Shown here: positions 26,521 through 35,372 of the stretch, piece by piece
Numbering within the stretch: position 1 is the first letter of the stretch
Layout: each line of letters opens with the position of its first letter
Source of the DNA: a bacterium UBP2_UBA5202
Lineage (GTDB): Bacteria; Edwardsbacteria; AC1; EtOH8
Assembly: GCA_002412795.1 (NCBI GenBank)
Contig: DHVS01000016.1
Coordinates: 1 to 64,000 of the forward strand
Length of the DNA: 64,000 nucleotides
Direction of reading: 5' to 3'
Program-made: the position numbers and the translations under genes
The notes under the pieces: model-generated
What the model was told of the DNA's origin: nothing
The model's database searches: none
The model's input: only the letters and a program-made list of their open reading frames with translations

Positions 26521-27639
26521 TTACTGTTCCTTGATAAACTGTTCCATGGTCCTGACCACCCTCTCCTGGTCCTTCAGGGTCAGCAGATGGTGGAACGGTA
26601 TGGCCAGACTGCGGTCGGCCACGTCCTCGGTTAAGGGGAAGTCCCCCCGCCGGTGTTTCAGCTCTTTCACCAGGTAGGGCTGCAGGTGCAGGGCCGGGAA
26701 GTAGTGGGCGCAGCCGATGTCCTTCGATTGTAAATGTTTTATCAGGTTGTCCCGTCCGGACCCTTTTAGTCTTTCCGGGACCAGGGCCGCGAACACGAAC
26801 CAGCTGCGGGTCACCCCGGGGAAATCCTTGAGTACGGTGAAATCCGGCAGGTGACGGGCGAAAAGCTTTTGGTAGTTTTGGGCCACCTTTTTCCGCCGGG
26901 CCAGGATGCCCGGCAGCCGGGACAGCTGGACCGAGCCCAAGGCGGCATTGATGTCCGGCATCCGGTAATTGTACCCCAGGTCGTGATGGGCCAGCCAGCC
27001 GCCCATGGAATGGCGGCCCTGATTGCGCAGGCTGCGCATGGCCCCGGCCAGGCCATCGTCGTCGGTCAGGACCATCCCGCCCTCGCCGGTGGTCATCTGC
27101 TTGTTGGGGTAGAACCCGAAGACCGAGGCGATCCCGAAGGAGCCGGCCCGCTTTTTCTGATACACAGCCCCCAGGGCCTCGCAGGAATCCTCGATCAGTG
27201 TCAACTTATGCTTTTTACAAAGGGCCCGGATCTTGCTGAACTCCGCCGGCAGGCCGAAGATGTCCACCGCCAAAATTGCCCGGGTTCGGGAAGTGATCCG
27301 GGCTTCTATCTTTTTGGGATCGATGTTCAGGGTTTGGGGGTCGATGTCCGCGAAGACCGGTCTGGCCCCCTGGTACAGGATGCAGTTGACCGAGGCGGCA
27401 AAGGAATAGGGCGAGGTGATAACCTCGTCCCCCTTTTTAAAACCCAGGGCCCTAGTGATCAGGTGCAGACCCACCGTGCCGGAGGAGACCGCCAGGGCGT
27501 GCTTGCGCCCGGTGTAGCGGGCGAAGGCCTTTTCGAACTTCAGGATCTCCGGGCCCAGGCTTAAGGTGCCGGACCTGAGGACCCTGACCACGGCGTTGAT
27601 CTCGCGCTGGGTGATGTCGGGTGAAGCCAGTTTGATCAT
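26521..27639 (-). CDS. DegT/DnrJ/EryC1/StrS-family sugar aminotransferase
   Basis: PLP-dependent aminotransferase of the kind that makes amino sugars for surface glycans. Family features: SSGTVGLHLI at 52-61, DEVITSPYSFAASVNCILY, the EDSCEALGA segment at 150-158, and the PLP lysine Lys180 in FYPNKQMTTGEGGM. 372 residues is normal. The exact substrate (4-keto or 3-keto sugar) cannot be told. It sits between the MGDG-type transferase and the WecA-receiver fusion, so a glycan role fits the neighbourhood. Confidence 0.92.
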   Translation of the reverse strand: MIKLASPDITQREINAVVRVLRSGTLSLGPEILKFEKAFARYTGRKHALAVSSGTVGLHLITRALGFKKGDEVITSPYSFAASVNCILYQGARPVFADIDPQTLNIDPKKIEARITSRTRAILAVDIFGLPAEFSKIRALCKKHKLTLIEDSCEALGAVYQKKRAGSFGIASVFGFYPNKQMTTGEGGMVLTDDDGLAGAMRSLRNQGRHSMGGWLAHHDLGYNYRMPDINAALGSVQLSRLPGILARRKKVAQNYQKLFARHLPDFTVLKDFPGVTRSWFVFAALVPERLKGSGRDNLIKHLQSKDIGCAHYFPALHLQPYLVKELKHRRGDFPLTEDVADRSLAIPFHHLLTLKDQERVVRTMEQFIKEQ

Positions 27640-27690
27640 GTTTGCCTCTCTATTTCTTTGCCACTAAGACACAAAATATTTTATTGCGTT

Positions 27691-27725
27691 CCTGTCATTC
27701 CCGGCTTGGCCGGGGATCCGGTAGT
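27691..27725. repeat. Palindromic GTCATTCCCG repeat, copy 1
   Basis: CCTGTCATTCCCGGC and GGCCGGGGATCCGG form an imperfect palindrome. The same unit occurs reversed at 27969-28017. Between them (27726-27968) no gene was recognised. Confidence 0.65.
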
Positions 27726-27968
27726 TGTTAACCAGAGCACTTAATAAATTGCATAACGGCCGAAGACAAATGGATTTATTCTATAAGGAAGCTCTGCCTT
27801 CGCTGCGGCTGCGGAGGACAAGCAGGACCGCAGGAATCGATAGGTTTTTACAGTTAAGTGTTCATAGTTCGGCGCTTCGGCAGGCTCAGCGCAACGCACA
27901 CTCACTACAAGTGGTTTCATGGATTCCTAATAGAAATGTTGCTTATATACTGACCCCATTAATACCTG

Positions 27969-28017
27969 GATTCCCGATCCCCGATTTCTCGAGGACCTGC
28001 TACTCGGGAATGACAGG
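27969..28017. repeat. Palindromic GTCATTCCCG repeat, copy 2, overlapping a gene end
   Basis: On the minus strand the arms TGTCATTCCCGAG and ATCGGGAATCCAGG make the same unit as 27691-27725 in opposite orientation. The first 18 bases are read as the last codons (VIPE) and the TAG stop of the WecA-receiver gene, so the repeat supplies the end of that protein. Confidence 0.65.
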
Positions 28018-29433
28018 GGGATTGCCCATTTTCAACAGCCGGTCGCACTCCCCCAGTAGCTGTTCCAGCCTGAAAGGCTTTCCCAGAAAGGCGTCGGCCC
28101 CGGCCTCCTTCATCTTCCGGCGGTTCTTTGCGGTGTCGTTCCCGGAGATGGCGATCACCTTTATGTTTTTGTCCAAAGCTTTGATCTGGCGGCAGACCCC
28201 GAAACCGTCCAGGCCGGGAAGCAGGATATCCAAAATCACCAGGTCCGGTCGGCCCTGGGCCAGGGCCTGGCCTGCGGCAAAACCGTCGGCGGCGGTCCGG
28301 ATCTCGCACCCTTTAAGGGACTTGGTCAGAAAGACCGCCAGGGCCTTGGTGATGTTGGGGTCGTCGTCCACCACCAGGACCTTGACCATCTCCGGCGCCA
28401 GCCCGGACGGCAGCGGCAGGCGGCGCTTTTCAACGGCTTCAAACATTCCCAGCCGGACCATTCCCAGCCCGAAGGCCGCCCAGGATAGCAGCAGCAGGGC
28501 CGCCTGCCACCGGGGATCCAAAAAAGCAGCGGAAAAACCAAGGGCCGAATAGGCCAGACCCAGGCCCCACATCTTCAGGTCCACCCGCCAGACCGAGGCA
28601 TCCCTGGAATGCAGCAGGTCGTAGACGTGGCGCCGGTCGCCGGTGAAGATATCCATGTTGTTCAGCTGCCGCCGGACGATGGCCAGCCCGGTGTCCAGGA
28701 TGAAGGGCGACATCACCAGCATCACCGGGATGATGCGCTCCGGGCCGCCTCCGGCCCCGGTCAGGGCCAGCCAGCTCAGGCTGAAACCCAGCACCAGGCT
28801 GCCGCTGTCCCCCATGAAGATCTTGGCCCGGGGCCGGTTGAAGGCCAGGAAGCCCAGGGCCGCCCCGATGATGACCAGCTGGGCCATGCCGGCAAACGGG
28901 GCGTGATCTATCCGGGACACAGCCAACAGCCCCAGGCTGGCGGCCACGGCCATCCCCGAGGCCAGCCCGTCCATCCCGTCCATCAGGTTGAAGGCGTTGG
29001 TCCCGCCCATCAGGATCAGCACCGCCAGGATGAAATCCAGGCGCTTGAGCCCGGTAAGTTCCACGTGGTTTACCACCAGGGAAGTGACCAGGCAGGCGGC
29101 GACCAGCATTACAGCCTTAAGCCAGGGCTTGATCTCGTGGATGTCGTCCAGCAGGCCGGTGACGAACACCACCATGGCGCCCGCCATCGCGCCGGCCACG
29201 GTGCGGTTGGCGTAGACCGCGGGCTTCAGGAATACGGCGGCCAGCAGCCCGGCATAAATCCCGGCGGTGATGGCTATGCCCCCGGTCCGGGTGACGTGGT
29301 TAACATGGCTGGTGTCAGACAGGCCGTCCGGGGCGTCCCAGGCGTTCATCCTCTTGCCCAGGATGTGGGCCAGGGGAACGAACAGCGCCGTCACTCCCAG
29401 GGTGATGCCGAAAACTATCAGGTAATTCAGCAT
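28000..29433 (-). CDS. WecA-like polyprenyl-phosphate sugar-phosphate transferase fused to a receiver domain
   Basis: Residues 1 to about 325 form a polytopic glycosyltransferase family 4 (WecA/MraY superfamily) enzyme: TRTGG near 50, metal-site DDIHE at 96-100, NAFNLMDGMDGL at 146-157 and MGDSGS at 207-212. The usual HIHH motif is replaced by RHVYDLL near 270. Residues 349-477 are a complete CheY-like receiver: VVDDD, phosphoacceptor Asp402 (VILDILLPGLDG), Ser429 in ISGND and the Lys of LGKPF. One continuous frame with no stop or frameshift joins the two. I chose the ATG at 29433 over 29490 because it directly opens the first membrane helix. The receiver suggests phosphorylation-controlled glycan initiation, which is an inference. 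Confidence 0.88.
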   Translation of the reverse strand: MLNYLIVFGITLGVTALFVPLAHILGKRMNAWDAPDGLSDTSHVNHVTRTGGIAITAGIYAGLLAAVFLKPAVYANRTVAGAMAGAMVVFVTGLLDDIHEIKPWLKAVMLVAACLVTSLVVNHVELTGLKRLDFILAVLILMGGTNAFNLMDGMDGLASGMAVAASLGLLAVSRIDHAPFAGMAQLVIIGAALGFLAFNRPRAKIFMGDSGSLVLGFSLSWLALTGAGGGPERIIPVMLVMSPFILDTGLAIVRRQLNNMDIFTGDRRHVYDLLHSRDASVWRVDLKMWGLGLAYSALGFSAAFLDPRWQAALLLLSWAAFGLGMVRLGMFEAVEKRRLPLPSGLAPEMVKVLVVDDDPNITKALAVFLTKSLKGCEIRTAADGFAAGQALAQGRPDLVILDILLPGLDGFGVCRQIKALDKNIKVIAISGNDTAKNRRKMKEAGADAFLGKPFRLEQLLGECDRLLKMGNPPVIPE

Positions 29434-29553
29434 TTTGACCGCATAATAATATAAGTTGCTGCTTGAACAGGACGCCCTGCTATAAATCACAAATCCAATG
29501 GCGGGAATGCTTCAATTAACAGCCGTGAGGCCAAAGAGATAGACCCGGTTTTT

Positions 29554-29582
29554 ATTGTATCACAAAGCCCCAATACTGTCAA
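29554..29582 (-). promoter_or_regulatory. Predicted strong promoter for the WecA-receiver fusion gene
   Basis: On the minus strand TTGACA (29582-29577), a 17-base spacer and TACAAT (29559-29554): near-consensus sigma-70. It leaves a leader of about 115 nt before 29433. The remainder of 29434-29749 holds only this promoter and the terminator of the upstream gene. Confidence 0.7.
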
Positions 29583-29689
29583 ATCAATAAATGCATTATT
29601 TTAAGTTTATTGCGGCCGGCCCGGAGGCGGGGTTTTTTGAAACCGGAAATTTCCGTTCATCCTCCCGTCAGCCTTAAAGTGCCGGCCTT

Positions 29690-29732
29690 AAAAAAAACGG
29701 ACCGCCCCTTTTTTAAAGGGCGGCCCGTTTTC
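29690..29732 (-). terminator. Intrinsic terminator of the YVTN propeller gene
   Basis: Minus-strand stem CGGGCCGCCCTTT / AAGGGGCGGTCCG with a small A/T loop followed by eight Ts, 18 bases downstream of the stop codon at 29750. Confidence 0.92.
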
Positions 29733-29749
29733 AGGATCCCGGAAAGCCG

Positions 29750-32700
29750 TTACCTGACCATCAGCAGCTTGCGGGTGGCGCTGAAGTTCCCGGCCCTGAG
29801 CTGGTAGATGTACACCCCGTTGGGCAGGGCATTGTCGTTCCAGATGATCTGGTGGTATCCGGCCGGCTTGGTTCCCTGATCGAAGCGCTTCACCATCTGC
29901 CCGGCTATGTTGTACACCGTCAGGCTGACGCCGGATTCTTTCGGCAGCTGGTACTTGAAGGTGGTATGGCCTCTCGATGGGTTGGGCCAGGCACCGTTCA
30001 GGGCGAAGACCGTGGGCACCGGTGCCTCGGGGTTCCCCTCCACCCCGCTTAGGTCTATGGCCCGGAAGCTGTAAACGGCGCTGGTGTTGGTCTGGTCCAG
30101 CTGGTCTGCCGCCCTGACGTAATAGCTGACCGTTAAAGTCTCGTCAATGGCCGGAGAGAGTGCAGGAATGCTGTCGTAAAGCGAGTCCGCGGCACTGAAC
30201 ATGGCGGTGCTGTCCCAGGCTCCCCCGTTTACTTGGGTGAACAGCCAGGCGCTCTTCACCCCGCTCAGGTCATAAACCCGGCTGCTTACCTGGTACGGAC
30301 CGTAGGGGGCCGAAACATCGTCCGGCAGGTCCAGGACATACTGGATGTCCGGGACCGTGGTGTCCACCCCGAAGGCCCTGGAGCCCGAGTAAGTTCCGTA
30401 GTTCCCGGCCAGATCGTAGGCCATCACCCGCCAGTAATACCGGCCTTCGGCCAGATTAAAGCTGTCCAGCAGGATTCCGGTAGTGTCCTGGTACAAAGGC
30501 TGGGCAAAGGTGTTGGAGGTATCCAGCTGGATCACATACTCCACCGCTGAGGCCTTGATCTTCTTGGCCACCTCATTCCAGGAACAGACCACCGCGGTGT
30601 CGCCCAGCCAGATGTTGTCGGCAGGCGAAGCCAGGGCCGGGATGGCCGGATCGTAAGTGTCTATTGACAGATATCTGACCCCGGACAGGCTGGAATTCCC
30701 CGCCGTATCCCCCGCCGCCACCCGCCAGTAATAATTTGTGTCGACCAGGGTCAGGGTGATGCTGGTGTCGGTCAAAGTGGTCTCGGCCAGGCCGGCGCTG
30801 AATCCAGGATCGCAGGCGTATTGCAGGGTGTATTCCTTCAGCCCGCTGACGGCATCGCTGCTAACACTCCAGATAAAACTGACGCTGCTCTGGTTGGTGA
30901 CCAGGCTGTCGGCCGGGGCCAGCATGGCTGCCAAAACGGGGGCCGTTGTGTCGTAACCGAAGGCGAAGAACCCGGAGAGGCCCGGTGGATTGCCGGCCAG
31001 GTCATGGGCCTCCACCCGCCACATATAACGGCCCTCGGCAACTTGCAAAGTGTCCATGGTCAGGGCCGTAGTGTCAGTGATCGCAGGATTTACCGTGTCC
31101 GGCAGCAGAAAGCCCTTCAGGACATAATAGACCGCCGAGGCCTTGGTTTTCTTGGCCGCCGCGCTCCAGGAACAGAAGGCGGTATCAGAAACCAGCCAGG
31201 TGTTGTCGGCCGGGGTCAAAAGGGCCGGGGCCGCGGGGCTTTGGGTGTCCACCGTCAGACCCCAGGAAAACCATGAGCTCCAGTTTCCCACGTTGTCCCA
31301 GGTCTCCACTTTCCAGTAGTAATTGCTGTCGGCCAGGGCCAGGGTGATGCTGGTGTCGGTCAGAGTGGTCTCGGCCAGTCCCTGGGTGAAGCCGGAATCG
31401 TAGGCGTACTTGAGCAGGTAGTTTTTCACCCCGCTCAGGGTGTCGGTGCCTGGATGCCAGGCAAAGGTGACGCTGTCCTGGTTTGTCTTCAGGCCGTTGG
31501 CCGGGCTGATCAGCACGGCCACAGCGGGCGCGGTCTGGTCGCAGCCGAACCTAAAGAGGCCTGAGACGCCGGGCTGGTTCAAGGCCTGGTCATGGGCCTC
31601 CACCTTCCAGGCATACCGGCCTTCTGTCAGGGCCAGTGTGTCCGAGGTCAGGCTGGTGGTGTCCTCGATGACTGGGTTCAGGGTGTCCGGCAGCCGGTAG
31701 GCCTTGAGCACATAATGAACCGGCGAGGCCTTGGCAGACTTGGCCACCGCCGTCCAGCTGCAGTAAATAGTGGTGTACGCCTGCCAAAAGCTGTCGGCCG
31801 GGGTTAAAAGGACGGGGGCCGCCGGGCTGGTCACATCCAGCTCAAACTTCCAGACGGCGGACCAGGGCCCGATATTGCCGCAGGCGTCCACCGCCCTCAC
31901 CCGCCAGTGGTAGATGCTGTCGGCCGAAGAAAGGGCGGCCACAGCCGCAGTGTCGTACACGGCGGTATCCCGGAACACCGGGGAGAAGGAATCATTGTCC
32001 GCGATCTGAAGGTCATAGCGTCCCACGCTGTAATTGTCGGCGGCTTTGTGCCAGACGAAAGCAACGGCGCTGTCGCCGGTCAGGCCGTCATCGGCCGGGG
32101 AAACCAGGTTCACCTGGGACGGCGGGATGCTGTCCAGGTAATAGACCGGATAGGTCAGCATGTTGCCGGCCAGGGCGGAGCCCAGTCCGGTGTTGTGGGT
32201 GCCGGCCGCCTGCATCTCCAGGGGGACGAGGTTTAAATAATTCTCGCCGTAAAGCAGGGAGTCAGTCCCCCATTGATAGCTCCAGCCGATGGAATCCGAG
32301 AAGGCGCTGTCGAAAGGACCGGCCGCCCAGTTCCATGCCTCCTGCCCGGTCATCCAGCGGTTGACGGCTCCCATCATCTCAGTTTTATCTGGCGACCAGC
32401 GGTTGACCGCCTTCCCGGCAATGGCCGGCTGCGCCTGATAGGCCAGGTTCCCGGGCAGGGTGTCCAGCACGGCCCTGACCTGGGAATCGCGGAAGGGGAC
32501 GGGATCTATCACCGTCACCGTGCCGGCGAAATTGTTGGGCACATAGACCTTCCCGGTGACCGGGTTGACCGCCAGTCCGTAAGGCCCGCTGCCGGTGGCC
32601 AGGGTGGTGACGGAATTGGTGGCCCCGTCCACCACCGCCAGGCTGGAGCCCAGGTGATTGGATACGTAGATCTTGTCGGCCACCGGGTCCACCGCCACCT

Positions 32701-34552
32701 GGGCGGGGTATGAGCCCAGGGCCACCGTAACGGTGGTGAGGTCGGCCCCGTTGATCACGGTCAGGTTGTTGCTGCCGGAGTTGGCCACGTAGATTTTGTT
32801 GGTGGCCGGATTGACCGCCAGGCCCGCGGGGTTGGTGCCGGCGGTCACGGTGGCGGTGGCATTGGTGGCCCCGTCGATCACGGTGACGCTGTTGCCGTTG
32901 TAGTTGGAGACGTAGACCTTGTTGGTCACGGGGTTCACCGCCACATCGCCGGGAGCGCTGCCCACCGTCACGGTGGCGGTGGAATGATCAGCCCCGTCGA
33001 TCACCGTGACGGTGCTGCCGCCGGAGTTGGCCGCGTAGGCCTTGTTGGTGACCGGGTTGACCGCGATGGCCCGGGGGTTGGCCCCGGCCGCCACCGTGAA
33101 CCGGGTGTGGTCCGAGCCCTTGATCACCGTCACCTGGGCGCTGTTATAGTTGGTGACGTAGATCCGGTCGGTGACCGGGTTGACCGCGATCCCGCCGGGG
33201 GAGGCCACCGCGGACAGGGTGGTGGTTCCGTTGGTGGCTCCGTTCACCACCGTCAGGCTGTTGCCGTTGTAGTTGCCCACGTAGATCCGGTTGGTGGCCG
33301 GGTTGACCGCCACCTTCCAGGGCCCGAATCCCGTGGCCAGGGTGGTGGTTCCGTTGGTGGCGCCGTCGATCACGGTCAGGCTGGCCCCGCCCTCATTGGC
33401 CACATATGCCTTGTTGGTGACCGGATTGACCGCCGCCGCCCGGGCCGAGCTGCCGGCGGCCAACGTGGCGGTTGTATTTGAAGACCCGTCGATCACCGTC
33501 ACATTGTAGCTGCTGCCGGTGTTCCGGTCCACGGCGATGTAGATCTTGTTGGTGACGGGGTTTATGGCCACCGCCCGCAGGAAGGGGGTCATGGTCCCGG
33601 AGGAAATGCCGGAGGCGGCATTGGTGGCCCCGTCGATCACCATCACCGAGGCCCCGGCCCCGCTGTAGGCGGCGTATATTTTATTGGTGACAGGGTTGGC
33701 CGAGATGAAGCTGGGGTACTGGCTGGCCGCGATGCCGACGGTGTCCAGGGTGGCCCCGTCGATGACCATCACCCGGTAGCTGCAGGCCGCATAGATCTTG
33801 TTGGTGGCCGGGTTGACCGCCAGTGCGCCGGGCCCGGTGGACAAAACCACGCTGCTGGTGTCGTTGGTGGCCCCGTCGATCACGGTCACGCAGTTATTGC
33901 TGTACCTGGTCACATATATCTTATTGGTGGCGGCGTTCACCACTATCTGGCCGGGGGCGCCGCCCACCGGGACCGTCACCACCGAGTTGTCGGCCCCGTC
34001 GATCACCGAGACGCTGTTGCCGCTGCGGTTGGGCACGTAGATCCTGTTGGTGACGGGGTTGATGGCCGCATACCGCGGGCTGTTCCCCACCGCCACGATG
34101 GCGGTGTCCAGGGTGGCCCCGTCGATCACCGTCACGGTGTTGCTGCTGCCGTTGACCGCATAGGCCTTGTTGGTGGCCGGGTTGACCGAGATGGAGTAGG
34201 TGCTGGATCCTGTTGGCACGCTGGCGGTGGCATTGGTGGCCCCGTCGATGACGGTGACGGTGTTGTTGGTGTTGGCCACGAAGATCCGGTTGGTGACCGG
34301 GTTGACCGCGATGCCCTGGGGATTGGAAAACCCGGGCACGGTGACGGCGGCGTTGGTGGCCCCGTCTATCACCTGCAGGGTGCCGCTGTAATTGTTGGAG
34401 ACGTAGATCTTGTTGGTGGCCGGATTGACGGCGATGGCGCTGGGATCGGAGTTGACCGGAATGGTGGCCGTGATCCAGTCGGCCCGGGCCGGCAGGGACA
34501 GGGCCAGCAAGGTCCCCAGCAGGGCCAGGGTTGCAGGCAGTCGGGATTTCAT
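29750..34552 (-). CDS. Secreted YVTN beta-propeller protein with Ig/FN3-like domains and a FlgD/T9SS-type C-terminus
   Basis: A 1600-residue exported protein. A signal peptide (ending LALSLPARA) is followed by 16 consecutive repeats of about 42 residues with the core AVNPVTNKIYVxNxxxxxVTVIDGAT, the YVTN beta-propeller repeat of archaeal surface-layer and bacterial secreted proteins; 16 blades would make two propellers. Then come about six Ig/FN3-like domains with the recurrent LLTPADN..W, YYWRVxAxDxAGN pattern, and a final FlgD/T9SS-like domain (WPNPSRGHTTFKYQLP, YNIAGQMVKRF, NGVYIYQLRAGN..TRKLLMVR) that often directs secretion and surface attachment. It has its own promoter and terminator. 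The ligand is unknown; adhesion or surface coating is the likely role. Confidence 0.9.
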   Translation of the reverse strand: MKSRLPATLALLGTLLALSLPARADWITATIPVNSDPSAIAVNPATNKIYVSNNYSGTLQVIDGATNAAVTVPGFSNPQGIAVNPVTNRIFVANTNNTVTVIDGATNATASVPTGSSTYSISVNPATNKAYAVNGSSNTVTVIDGATLDTAIVAVGNSPRYAAINPVTNRIYVPNRSGNSVSVIDGADNSVVTVPVGGAPGQIVVNAATNKIYVTRYSNNCVTVIDGATNDTSSVVLSTGPGALAVNPATNKIYAACSYRVMVIDGATLDTVGIAASQYPSFISANPVTNKIYAAYSGAGASVMVIDGATNAASGISSGTMTPFLRAVAINPVTNKIYIAVDRNTGSSYNVTVIDGSSNTTATLAAGSSARAAAVNPVTNKAYVANEGGASLTVIDGATNGTTTLATGFGPWKVAVNPATNRIYVGNYNGNSLTVVNGATNGTTTLSAVASPGGIAVNPVTDRIYVTNYNSAQVTVIKGSDHTRFTVAAGANPRAIAVNPVTNKAYAANSGGSTVTVIDGADHSTATVTVGSAPGDVAVNPVTNKVYVSNYNGNSVTVIDGATNATATVTAGTNPAGLAVNPATNKIYVANSGSNNLTVINGADLTTVTVALGSYPAQVAVDPVADKIYVSNHLGSSLAVVDGATNSVTTLATGSGPYGLAVNPVTGKVYVPNNFAGTVTVIDPVPFRDSQVRAVLDTLPGNLAYQAQPAIAGKAVNRWSPDKTEMMGAVNRWMTGQEAWNWAAGPFDSAFSDSIGWSYQWGTDSLLYGENYLNLVPLEMQAAGTHNTGLGSALAGNMLTYPVYYLDSIPPSQVNLVSPADDGLTGDSAVAFVWHKAADNYSVGRYDLQIADNDSFSPVFRDTAVYDTAAVAALSSADSIYHWRVRAVDACGNIGPWSAVWKFELDVTSPAAPVLLTPADSFWQAYTTIYCSWTAVAKSAKASPVHYVLKAYRLPDTLNPVIEDTTSLTSDTLALTEGRYAWKVEAHDQALNQPGVSGLFRFGCDQTAPAVAVLISPANGLKTNQDSVTFAWHPGTDTLSGVKNYLLKYAYDSGFTQGLAETTLTDTSITLALADSNYYWKVETWDNVGNWSSWFSWGLTVDTQSPAAPALLTPADNTWLVSDTAFCSWSAAAKKTKASAVYYVLKGFLLPDTVNPAITDTTALTMDTLQVAEGRYMWRVEAHDLAGNPPGLSGFFAFGYDTTAPVLAAMLAPADSLVTNQSSVSFIWSVSSDAVSGLKEYTLQYACDPGFSAGLAETTLTDTSITLTLVDTNYYWRVAAGDTAGNSSLSGVRYLSIDTYDPAIPALASPADNIWLGDTAVVCSWNEVAKKIKASAVEYVIQLDTSNTFAQPLYQDTTGILLDSFNLAEGRYYWRVMAYDLAGNYGTYSGSRAFGVDTTVPDIQYVLDLPDDVSAPYGPYQVSSRVYDLSGVKSAWLFTQVNGGAWDSTAMFSAADSLYDSIPALSPAIDETLTVSYYVRAADQLDQTNTSAVYSFRAIDLSGVEGNPEAPVPTVFALNGAWPNPSRGHTTFKYQLPKESGVSLTVYNIAGQMVKRFDQGTKPAGYHQIIWNDNALPNGVYIYQLRAGNFSATRKLLMVR

Positions 34553-34639
34553 CTATGGTCTCCTAAATAATTATTGCTTTGGTGCGGAAGATCATGATCA
34601 AGCCGTTTGGGCCGGATCCAAGGGTAAACCCCCTCAATC

Positions 34640-34668
34640 ATTATATATGAAGGAACCGGCTGGGTCAA
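34640..34668 (-). promoter_or_regulatory. Predicted promoter of the YVTN propeller gene
   Basis: Minus-strand TTGACC (34668-34663), a 17-base spacer and TATAAT (34645-34640), about 90 bases before the start codon at 34552. Confidence 0.7.
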
Positions 34669-34854
34669 GCCCGCAGGCTGCAAGGGCCGGGAGCGGTTTT
34701 TAAGACGCCCCCAACCGGCTAAGGAAACAAAAGAACCCGTCCGGACCAAAACGGCCCGGACGGTTAGGGATAAATGTTTTTCTGGCGTGCTCAGGAAAAG
34801 TTGAAAGAATATAGCGGATCGGGCAAAAACCCGGATATAGCCTAGTCTAGTAAT

Positions 34855-35312
34855 GTTCTTTTCTTTTTATACCGCTAAAAAGCAAAGAACCAAAAGAAAA
34901 AGCTCGTCGCTGTTGCTCTGCCGGGAAGCCCCAAACCGGAGGCCTGAATTTGCCAAACTCGCTGCGCTCAGACAGTGCCAAATTCTATAGTGCCTCCGCT
35001 AAAGCTATGGCACTCGCGGATGTCGAGCAAGTAGCGTAAGCGGACGGCCTCCTCTGACCGGCAGCAGAGCAAAGGCGACCACCGGGGTTGGCACCGGCAC
35101 CGACCTCTCCAATTCGCATGCAAAGCAAGTTAGTATTCTCATCGCATCGCCTTTATCCCTCCCCGCAGCGGGGAGAGCCTGCACTGAGTGATGCAACTTA
35201 TTGTTGCAAACGAAAGTGGTTGGGAGGGGTCAAACATGCCAGACAAGCTTTTAACCGCCGTCAGCTGTGATGCTCACTGATAGTTCTTAACGCGACAACC
35301 GGGGTTGGCACC
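34855..35312. repeat. Interspersed element, copy A
   Basis: A 458-bp element running from GTTCTTTTCTTTTTATACCG to CGCGACAACCGGGGTTGGCA(CC). It is repeated nearly base for base at 36930-37416 (copy B, with three inserts), and its two ends recur inverted at 61330-61535 (copy C). Its core can fold: TTGCTCTGCCGG (34913-34924) with CCGGCAGCAGAGCAA (35058-35072), and GGAGGCC (34938-34944) with GGCCTCC (35046-35052). A 63-codon minus-strand frame (35005-35196) is kept in both full copies. It explains most of the 820-bp spacer 34553-35372, which otherwise shows only the propeller promoter. Confidence 0.8.
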
Positions 35313-35372
35313 TTAAGAATAAACTGTACAATGTATTGATTGGATGGTCATTTAAAAGCTGTCACCCCCGGG

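Noticed and set aside
32984..33481. Plus-strand frames opposite the YVTN repeats
   Set aside because: They arise from the repeat period on the other strand; no start signals or domains.
35005..35196. 63-codon frame in element copies A (and B at 37186-37377) as real genes
   Set aside because: Conserved only because the element is conserved; no clear ribosome site and it crosses the folded core. Left as a question within the element finding.
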